NCBI RefSeq assembly: GCF_031846265.1
Contig: NZ_JAVRIA010000011.1
Coordinates: 1-38,351 of the forward strand
Length of the DNA: 38,351 nt
Direction: 5' to 3'
Source of the DNA: Microcosmobacter mediterraneus
GTDB taxonomy: Bacteria; Bacteroidota; Bacteroidia; Flavobacteriales; Flavobacteriaceae
Both the position numbers and the translations under genes were made by a program. Shown in pieces: positions 33,002 to 38,351 of this stretch. Below the pieces are notes generated by a model. That model did not search any database. It was not told the origin of the DNA and was given only the letters and a program-made list of their open reading frames with translations. Numbering within the stretch: position 1 is the stretch's first letter; each line of letters opens with the position of its first letter.

Positions 33002-33760
33002 ATGGGTGAAACACTAACAAGACTTAATAAATATTTAAGTGAATTAGGCTATTGTTCTAGACGAGAAGCCGATAGACTAATTGATGCAGGGCGAGTTACT
33101 GTGAATGACCAAATTCCTGAGAAAGGCTTAAAAGTTTCACACAATGATGTTGTTAAAGTAGATAATAAGCTAGTAAAAGTCAGATCTGAAGATTTTGTAT
33201 ATATAGCACTAAATAAACCCATTGGTATTGTTTGCACAACAGATACCAAAGTAGAAAAAGATAATATTATAGATTTTATTAATTACCCAAAACGTATCTT
33301 CCCCATTGGTCGTTTAGATAAACCTAGTGAAGGGTTAATTTTGCTCACAGATGATGGTGATATCGTTAACAAAATACTTAGAGCTAGCAATAATCACGAA
33401 AAAGAGTATGTCGTAAAAGTAGACAAACCTATTTCTCAAACTTTTATTAAAAGAATGTCTAATGGTGTTCCTATTCTAGACACAGTTACAAAGAAATGTA
33501 AGGTTGAAAAACTTAGTAAATACGAATTTAAAATTATACTTACTCAAGGACTTAATAGACAAATTAGACGTATGTGTGAGTATCTAGATTATGATGTTTT
33601 AGCCTTAAAACGTACTCGTATTATGAATATTAAATTAGATATTCCAGTTGGTGATTATAGAGCATTAAGAGTTGAAGAATTAAAAACACTAAACGAATTA
33701 ATCTCTGACTCTACTAAAACGTTTCAACCTAGACAACATAAAAGGCATTCAAAAAATTAG
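33002..33760 (+). CDS. rluF: 23S rRNA pseudouridine(2604) synthase RluF
   Basis: RluF converts uridine 2604 of 23S rRNA to pseudouridine, and in some members also modifies a tRNA. The 252-residue product has an S4-like RNA-binding domain (TRLNKYLSELGYCSRREADRLIDAGRVTVN, residues 5-34), then the synthase motif GRLDKPSEGL with catalytic Asp106, and QGLNRQIRRMCEYL. The N-terminal block, the NHEKEYVVKV segment and the length fit RluF better than RluB/RluE. ATG 33002 is preferred over an upstream in-frame start at 32987, because it gives the standard N-terminus. The stop TAG is followed directly by the ATG of the LytTR gene. Confidence 0.92.
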   Translation: MGETLTRLNKYLSELGYCSRREADRLIDAGRVTVNDQIPEKGLKVSHNDVVKVDNKLVKVRSEDFVYIALNKPIGIVCTTDTKVEKDNIIDFINYPKRIFPIGRLDKPSEGLILLTDDGDIVNKILRASNNHEKEYVVKVDKPISQTFIKRMSNGVPILDTVTKKCKVEKLSKYEFKIILTQGLNRQIRRMCEYLDYDVLALKRTRIMNIKLDIPVGDYRALRVEELKTLNELISDSTKTFQPRQHKRHSKN

Positions 33761-34630
33761 ATGAGTTTCCTTAAAAAATTCGCCATATTAAAGGATTTTA
33801 GACTGCTCATTATAGCAACACTAATATTTGTAATCACTTTTGAAACACTTCAGCAATTATTTTATATTAATAGGTATAATTTAGCAGATAATGTTACTTT
33901 TTTTGAGCTTTTAAAAACTCAAGCTTTTAGATGGTTCATATGGTTAATACTTGCCTTTGTTTTAATTGCCTATCACTTAAAAAATATATCTAAAACTAAA
34001 GAATTAAAAGATTACCTAAGGCTTATTGGAATCATTATTGGTTTAGTTATTGCTAATATTCTTATTATTTCTTTAGCTCAAATAATTATAAATAATGACA
34101 CCTTTAGTCTTGGTAATTTATGGAATGAATATATACCATTTTACATGTATCAAAAAGCGCCTATTTACACCTTAGGCTATGCAACTATTTCTATTATTCT
34201 TTATTTAAAATTAATGAACGAGAAGTTACTGTTTGATGTTCAAAAACTTTCAGAATTAAAGGAGATTAACACAAAAATGTATACTCAGCTACAAAATAAA
34301 TTAGATGATAGAGCTTCTATTTTAAATATTAAAGTTGGTAACAAAAGAAAAATTATACCTGTAGCATCCATAGCTTGGATAGAATCTGATGATTATTGTG
34401 TAAAAGTACATACTACTGAAGGCAAATCGTTTTCAATGAGGACATCGCTTAAAGCATTAAACGAAAAATTAGATTCTACATTTATGCGAGTGCATAGAAA
34501 AGCGATAGTAAATATGCCATTAGTAAAAGAATTAAATTTATCAAACCCTCCTTCGCTGATACTTAAAAATAGTGTTGAAATACCTATATCAAAAAATCAT
34601 ATAAAACTAGTAAGGCGTTTTCTTTCTTAA
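33761..34630 (+). CDS. Membrane-bound LytTR-family regulator
   Basis: This 289-residue protein has about four N-terminal membrane helices (residues about 13-33, 55-73, 86-110, 132-152), then a short linker of coiled-coil character (VQKLSELKEINTKMYTQLQNKLDDR), and a C-terminal LytTR DNA-binding domain (about 192-289) with IIPVASIAWIESDDYCVKVHT, RTSLKALNEKL and FMRVHRKAIVNM. There is no receiver domain, so the membrane part likely senses the signal. It starts immediately after the rluF stop, hence the same mRNA. The regulated genes are unknown; the downstream secreted-protein gene is a natural suspect. Confidence 0.9.
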   Translation: MSFLKKFAILKDFRLLIIATLIFVITFETLQQLFYINRYNLADNVTFFELLKTQAFRWFIWLILAFVLIAYHLKNISKTKELKDYLRLIGIIIGLVIANILIISLAQIIINNDTFSLGNLWNEYIPFYMYQKAPIYTLGYATISIILYLKLMNEKLLFDVQKLSELKEINTKMYTQLQNKLDDRASILNIKVGNKRKIIPVASIAWIESDDYCVKVHTTEGKSFSMRTSLKALNEKLDSTFMRVHRKAIVNMPLVKELNLSNPPSLILKNSVEIPISKNHIKLVRRFLS

Positions 34631-34739
34631 CTTTTAGTATTTTCTTAACGCTGTTTACTGCAAAAAGAGTAGTCTTCTCTGCATTGAATATAATTTTCAT
34701 TCAATTTTTATTTCATTTGATAAACTAAATTTATTTATC

Positions 34740-35309
34740 ATGAAAAATATATTCTTATTACTATTTGCTTTTATGCTAACACAGTTGTCTTTTGGGCAAT
34801 ACAAATATGATGCATCAGAAAAACACCCATTCGGACAACCAAACCCTGAGGCACCAGAGCAAATTAAAGATTTTGAACCCATGATAGGTAGTTGTAAATG
34901 TACATCTATAACCAGAAAACAAGATGGTTCATGGAACGATGCTGAAAACATTATTTGGAACTGGAAATATATTATGAATGGTACTGCAGTACAAGACGAA
35001 ACTCTAAAGCCAGATGGTGCGCATTCTGGCAGTATTAGACAATTTATTAAAGATAGTAGTCGATGGTATGTGCATTGGTATTCTGCTAAAACACCTTCTA
35101 CAAAATTACCAGTTTGGGAAGGAACCAAAAAAGGAAATAAAATAGTACTCTACAAAGAACAAAAAGCACCTAATGGCACAGATGGCTATTTTCGTTTGAG
35201 CTTTTACGACATGAGTAAATCTGGTTATAAATGGATTGGTGAATGGGTAGACAAAACAGAAACGGTTGTATATGCTACTTGGAAAATTAATTGTAAACAA
35301 GAAAACTAA
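34740..35309 (+). CDS. Secreted protein of unknown function
   Basis: This 189-residue protein has a signal peptide (MKNIFLLLFAFMLTQLSFGQ). The mature domain has two close cysteines (GSCKCTS), a beta-rich region rich in Trp and Lys (WNWKYIMNG, SSRWYVHWYSA, WIGEWVDKTETVVYATWKINC) and a calycin- or DUF1579-like pattern of antiparallel strands. That comparison is only by pattern. It follows the LytTR gene by 109 bases and is followed 2 bases after its stop by a small membrane-peptide gene. Confidence 0.75.
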   Translation: MKNIFLLLFAFMLTQLSFGQYKYDASEKHPFGQPNPEAPEQIKDFEPMIGSCKCTSITRKQDGSWNDAENIIWNWKYIMNGTAVQDETLKPDGAHSGSIRQFIKDSSRWYVHWYSAKTPSTKLPVWEGTKKGNKIVLYKEQKAPNGTDGYFRLSFYDMSKSGYKWIGEWVDKTETVVYATWKINCKQEN

Positions 35310-35311
35310 TC

Positions 35312-35410
35312 ATGCCTTTAGGATCTATAATAGCAATTATTGCAGCTGTAGTAATAGCCATTATAACTGCTCTATTTTTTCTCATTAAAAATAAAAACAA
35401 TAAGAATTAA
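35312..35410 (+). CDS. Small single-pass membrane peptide, 32 residues
   Basis: An ATG at 35312, two bases after the stop of the secreted-protein gene, opens a frame that ends with TAA at 35408-35410. The peptide starts MPLGSIIAIIAAVVIA, continues with a hydrophobic helix (IITALFFLIK), and ends with a polar tail (NKNNKN). This is a typical small membrane protein pattern: one helix with a short basic tail. It is below usual gene-calling limits, and there is no homology evidence by eye. The tight spacing favours translation. Confidence 0.5.
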   Translation: MPLGSIIAIIAAVVIAIITALFFLIKNKNNKN

Positions 35411-35443
35411 GTTTTATTTTTACATATACTTAATCTTAGTTGT

Positions 35444-35866
35444 ATGCAAAACACACCACCTTTTCACTTAGCAATTCCTGTAAATAATATTGAAATATGT
35501 AGAGCCTTTTACAGAGATGTTTTAAAATGTAAAGAAGGTAGAAGTAGTGATCATTGGGTAGATTTCAATTTTTTTGGACATCAGTTAGTTATTCATCTTA
35601 AAACTGAAAAGATATCTACATTACCAACCAATCCAGTAGACGGAAAAGAGGTTCCTATTCCTCACTTTGGTGTTGTGTTACCTTGGAAGCAATTTGAAGA
35701 ATTCTCAAAGCACTTAAAAGACTCTGATATTGAGTTTATTATTGAGCCATACATAAGGTTTAAAAACGAAGTTGGTGAACAATACACTATGTTTTTTAAG
35801 GATCCCTCTGGTAATGCATTAGAGTTTAAAGCCTTTAAGCATACTAATCAAATTTTTGCGAAATAG
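35444..35866 (+). CDS. VOC-superfamily (glyoxalase/bleomycin-resistance-like) protein
   Basis: This 140-residue protein has the VOC beta-alpha-beta pattern. It begins HLAIPVNNIEICRAFYRDVLKC, with His in the HxAIPV strand, then DFNFFGHQLVIHLK, PHFGVVLPW and MFFKDPSGNALEFKAF. Four metal-ligand-like residues (two His and Glu side chains) may be present. The ligand cannot be inferred. Its 3' end overlaps by 23 bases the converging minus-strand TIGR02206 gene. Confidence 0.9.
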   Translation: MQNTPPFHLAIPVNNIEICRAFYRDVLKCKEGRSSDHWVDFNFFGHQLVIHLKTEKISTLPTNPVDGKEVPIPHFGVVLPWKQFEEFSKHLKDSDIEFIIEPYIRFKNEVGEQYTMFFKDPSGNALEFKAFKHTNQIFAK

Positions 35867-36560
35867 TAATCCTATTTTCTTTTCTATTCATCATATAAAA
35901 GGGTAAATAAATAAGAAAAAAATAAGGAATCAGAATTAACTGCACAACTAATATATAATAAGGCCATTCTCCAAAATAGTCTAATAATGATGTAGACTCT
36001 GGCTTATGATTTAGATATGAATAGTTTGCGCTTAAAAAATTATTTAATATCATAATTACGACCATATAAACCTGTAGAGCTAATATTGATTTAAAAATAC
36101 TCTTTATGTTAGGTTTCTGTTTAAAAACAATAGTGTAATAAAAAATAACAACCAATAATCCCAAATGCACAATCCAATATCTAAAATAATCTAAACTTGG
36201 AAATCCTTCTGCAATATCTGGAGTGATGACACCTTGAGAGGTTCCAGCTATAATCCAAAAAAGTAGTATTTCGTACATCCAATATTTTTTGTAATGAGTC
36301 AGTATTGGAATTATTAATGCCATAAAACTACATAAGAATAATGGTAAATCTGTTTTAAAATTATAAGTGTGGAAAATCACGTTGTAAACATGATAAAAAA
36401 TTACGGTAAATGAAATAATTAAGGCTAAAACATGTACGACCTTATATTGTTGTTTTAACCCTAATTTATGCTTCGCAAATTTAATAAGTAAAACTCCAAA
36501 AATTAAAGCAAAAATAATAGGTGCTATATGCGCTATACTTCCAATCTGAACTCTTTCCAT
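35844..36560 (-). CDS. TIGR02206/YwaF-like membrane protein
   Basis: This 238-residue protein has about seven membrane helices (IAPIIFALIFGVLLIKFA, VVHVLALIISFTVIFYHVYNVI, LFLCSFMALIIPILTHY and so on) and the central block LFWIIAGTSQGVITPDI, which matches the TIGR02206 family of integral membrane proteins of unknown function. The ATG at 36560 is preferred: the longer frame from a TTG at 36572 would include part of a -7 promoter element. The 3' end overlaps the VOC gene on the other strand by 23 bases, a convergent arrangement. Confidence 0.87.
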   Translation of the reverse strand: MERVQIGSIAHIAPIIFALIFGVLLIKFAKHKLGLKQQYKVVHVLALIISFTVIFYHVYNVIFHTYNFKTDLPLFLCSFMALIIPILTHYKKYWMYEILLFWIIAGTSQGVITPDIAEGFPSLDYFRYWIVHLGLLVVIFYYTIVFKQKPNIKSIFKSILALQVYMVVIMILNNFLSANYSYLNHKPESTSLLDYFGEWPYYILVVQLILIPYFFLIYLPFYMMNRKENRITISQKFD

Positions 36561-36569
36561 CTGTAGTAT

Positions 36570-36577
36570 CAAATATA
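36570..36577 (-). promoter_or_regulatory. -7 promoter element of the TIGR02206 gene
   Basis: TATATTTG on the minus strand matches TAnnTTTG and ends 9 bases before the ATG at 36560, implying a leader of only a few bases. Confidence 0.5.
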
Positions 36578-36588
36578 GTTCTTATAAT

Positions 36589-36626
36589 AAAAAACACCAT
36601 CCTAAATCCAAAGATAAAGGATGGTG
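36589..36626 (-). terminator. Terminator of the right-edge T9SS protein gene
   Basis: CACCATCCT (36595-36603) pairs perfectly with AGGATGGTG (36618-36626) across a 14-base loop. On the minus strand a run of six T follows. It lies 32 bases past the stop at 36659. Confidence 0.85.
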
Positions 36627-36658
36627 AAAATTGCTATTAAATCAATAATTACTTCTAA

Positions 36659-38351
36659 TTATCTATCTAATAACACTTTTTTAATAATAACATCTTTTCC
36701 AGAAGTTATTTTTACGTAGTATACGTTACTTGTAAATCTAGAGAAATCAATGGTAATACCTTTTTCATTGATATTATCATAATTTTTCTTGTGAGCAACT
36801 GTACCTACTAAATCATAGATTTCAATATTAACTTCTGATTTTGGAAGTTCAGTAAAACTAATGTTAAGTCTATCTTTTACTGGGTTTGGATGTAAACTTA
36901 CCACATTTGAAAGCCTAGAGAAATTCCAACCATTATTATTATTATTGGTCGTAGTTTCCTCATTGTTGTACTCACTAGGTCTACATTTTCCTTTGATATA
37001 TTTCGTACATACAGTCTGACAACCTTCAGAATCTGTAATTACTACAGTAAATACACATAAACCATTACCACCATTAAAATCTATCTTAGCATTAGTAACA
37101 TCTGAAAGGATTTCCCAACCTTGTGTATTTGTCTCTACAGACCACTCATAAGTATAATCACCAGATCCTCCGCTAGCTTCTACAGTAAGTGTATTAAGCT
37201 TATCTATACCACAGTTTGAATAATCATTCTTAGTTCCTGTTTCGATATCACATGTAATCTCTTCAGGTTCAGAAATTATTACAATAGCAGTATCTAAACA
37301 AGCATCACCTATACGAGCATTATTTCCGTTTAGACTATAATTCTGAGCAATTACAGGATTTGCAAATGCTTCAACCACATAAAGTCCTGGTTCAAAGAAC
37401 GACTGACCACTTAAATCCGGACCAATACCATTTTGCTTAATGGTATAGAACTCATAATCATCAACTCCAGTTACTGTTATAGTACCATCGTTTTCTCCAT
37501 AGCAAGTCACATCTGTAAACTCTACATCGATATCAACTTCACCTGGTTCAATGATTGTAATTAACTGTTCAATGATACATCTTTCATCATCATTTCCTTC
37601 AAAGAATGCTCTTACTAAATAATCTCCAGGACCATAAGTTGCATTAGCATCATAAGGCTCTCCATTAATAGTTACTGTAGCTCCTTCTGTTACAGAATTT
37701 ACAATAATTGTTCCGTCTGCTTCTTCAAAACAAGTCACATCAGTGTAATCAAAATCTAGTTCAATACAGATACACTCAGGAGATACTATATCTACCGAAT
37801 TTCTACAAGTTACATCGTTAGAAACTAATGTTGTCGTTGTTACTGTAATATCCTCATCTGTTGGGATATCAATAACTGTCCAAGAGCCTTCACCATTATC
37901 TACTGGTGTACCCAATGTACTTGTTACTATTCCTTCAGAAACTTGAATATCTACTGAATATGTACCATACTCTTCATCACAAACTGGCTCACTAGCCATT
38001 ATTTCTAAGATTAACTCAGTAACAGCTACTGTAGCAGTATCATCTGGACAAGGATCTGTACCAGTAACTGTATAAGTATATACTCCTTCTCCTGCTAGTT
38101 CTGGACTCCATGTTCCATTGTCATCAGGATCTCCTCCAAGGGCATTAAATAATTCATCAGCAGTCACTGATCCATTTTCACAGATAGTTAGCGCTCCATC
38201 TTCTCCTGCGTACACAGATTCTCTTCCGTCAACGGAGAATGTTGAACTGCAACTCACGCCATTTGGATTACAACGATCTGTTGCTAAATACTCAAAAGAT
38301 AATTCAATATCTGTATCACAAACATAATCAGGTAATTCTGGGAAGTCTGCC
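36659..38351 (-). CDS. SprB-like repeat protein with T9SS type A sorting domain, N-terminus cut by window edge
   Basis: The frame is open from the right window edge to the stop at 36659, giving at least 564 residues. Its beginning lies outside, so the GTG at 38257 is not a real start. SprB-like repeats of the form VTCFEEADGTIIV and VTCYGENDGTITV are visible in the middle, as well as an Ig- or PKD-like segment (ASGGSGDYTYEWSVETNTQGW). An Asn-rich linker (EETTTNNNNNGW) precedes the C-terminal type A sorting domain, which reads VSLHPNPVKDRLNISF, VNIEIYDLVG, IDFSRFTSNVYYVKIT and KKVLLDR. The product should be a secreted surface adhesin, related in style to gliding-motility SprB. A strong terminator follows. 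Confidence 0.9.
   Translation of the reverse strand, partial: ADFPELPDYVCDTDIELSFEYLATDRCNPNGVSCSSTFSVDGRESVYAGEDGALTICENGSVTADELFNALGGDPDDNGTWSPELAGEGVYTYTVTGTDPCPDDTATVAVTELILEIMASEPVCDEEYGTYSVDIQVSEGIVTSTLGTPVDNGEGSWTVIDIPTDEDITVTTTTLVSNDVTCRNSVDIVSPECICIELDFDYTDVTCFEEADGTIIVNSVTEGATVTINGEPYDANATYGPGDYLVRAFFEGNDDERCIIEQLITIIEPGEVDIDVEFTDVTCYGENDGTITVTGVDDYEFYTIKQNGIGPDLSGQSFFEPGLYVVEAFANPVIAQNYSLNGNNARIGDACLDTAIVIISEPEEITCDIETGTKNDYSNCGIDKLNTLTVEASGGSGDYTYEWSVETNTQGWEILSDVTNAKIDFNGGNGLCVFTVVITDSEGCQTVCTKYIKGKCRPSEYNNEETTTNNNNNGWNFSRLSNVVSLHPNPVKDRLNISFTELPKSEVNIEIYDLVGTVAHKKNYDNINEKGITIDFSRFTSNVYYVKITSGKDVIIKKVLLDR

Noticed and set aside
36659..38257. Complete gene starting at GTG 38257
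   Set aside because: The frame stays open to the window edge with protein-like sequence upstream (DFPELPDYVCDTD), so the true start is outside.
1..38351. tRNA or other structural RNA genes
   Set aside because: Reading the intergenic gaps on both strands showed no cloverleaf, T-loop pattern or known RNA motif.

Overview
The window looks like part of the chromosome of a low-GC marine-type Flavobacteriaceae bacterium (Bacteroidota). The signs are: secreted proteins ending in type IX secretion (T9SS) sorting domains, CUB/PKD and SprB-like repeat surface proteins, a single SecD-SecF fusion, a short (~645 aa) GyrB, and many start regions carrying the Bacteroidota -7 promoter element TAnnTTTG instead of an E. 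coli-type promoter. The genus is not determined. Most of the window is housekeeping or common lineage-specific genes. I saw no tRNA, rRNA, CRISPR array, transposase or phage gene.

Layout. 1-3201 (minus): a large CUB/PKD/repeat surface protein cut by the left edge, with a small secreted protein gene upstream of it. 3379-7212 (plus): folE, cysS, yidD, lgt and a DUF192 lipoprotein gene, closed by a strong bidirectional terminator. 7303-15974 (minus): secDF, a membrane-anchored unknown, a DUF4412-like protein and mdh, a cystathionine-beta-synthase-like enzyme, a predicted outer-membrane barrel and a secreted unknown. 15991-17928 (minus): gyrB, with a palindromic leader. 18198-20320 (minus): a three-gene cassette of two CPBP intramembrane proteases and a membrane-tethered XRE regulator. 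20426-24350 (minus): five tandem DUF6090 membrane proteins, with a decayed sixth start and a palindromic intergenic repeat between two of them. 24489-26153 (minus): asnB. 26312-28295 (plus): a T9SS cargo protein with YCF48/BNR-like repeats and a DUF2911 protein. 28451-29543 (minus): queE and a lipoprotein RidA. 29602-35866 (plus): a HerA/DUF853 ATPase and a lipoprotein, then cupin, alpha/beta hydrolase, rluF, a membrane LytTR regulator, a secreted protein, a 32-aa membrane peptide and a VOC protein. 35844-36560 (minus): a TIGR02206/YwaF-like membrane protein. 36659-38351 (minus): a T9SS cargo protein with SprB-like repeats, cut by the right edge.

The least ordinary part is 18.2-24.4 kb. A regulator whose DNA-binding domain is tied to the membrane is encoded just upstream of two intramembrane proteases, and immediately beside an expanded family of single-pass membrane proteins that share an almost constant N-terminus but have divergent C-terminal domains. 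A regulated-intramembrane-proteolysis module is a reasonable hypothesis here, but nothing in the sequence proves it. No intergenic stretch exceeds 300 bases; the longest (17929-18197) carries the gyrB promoter and palindromes.
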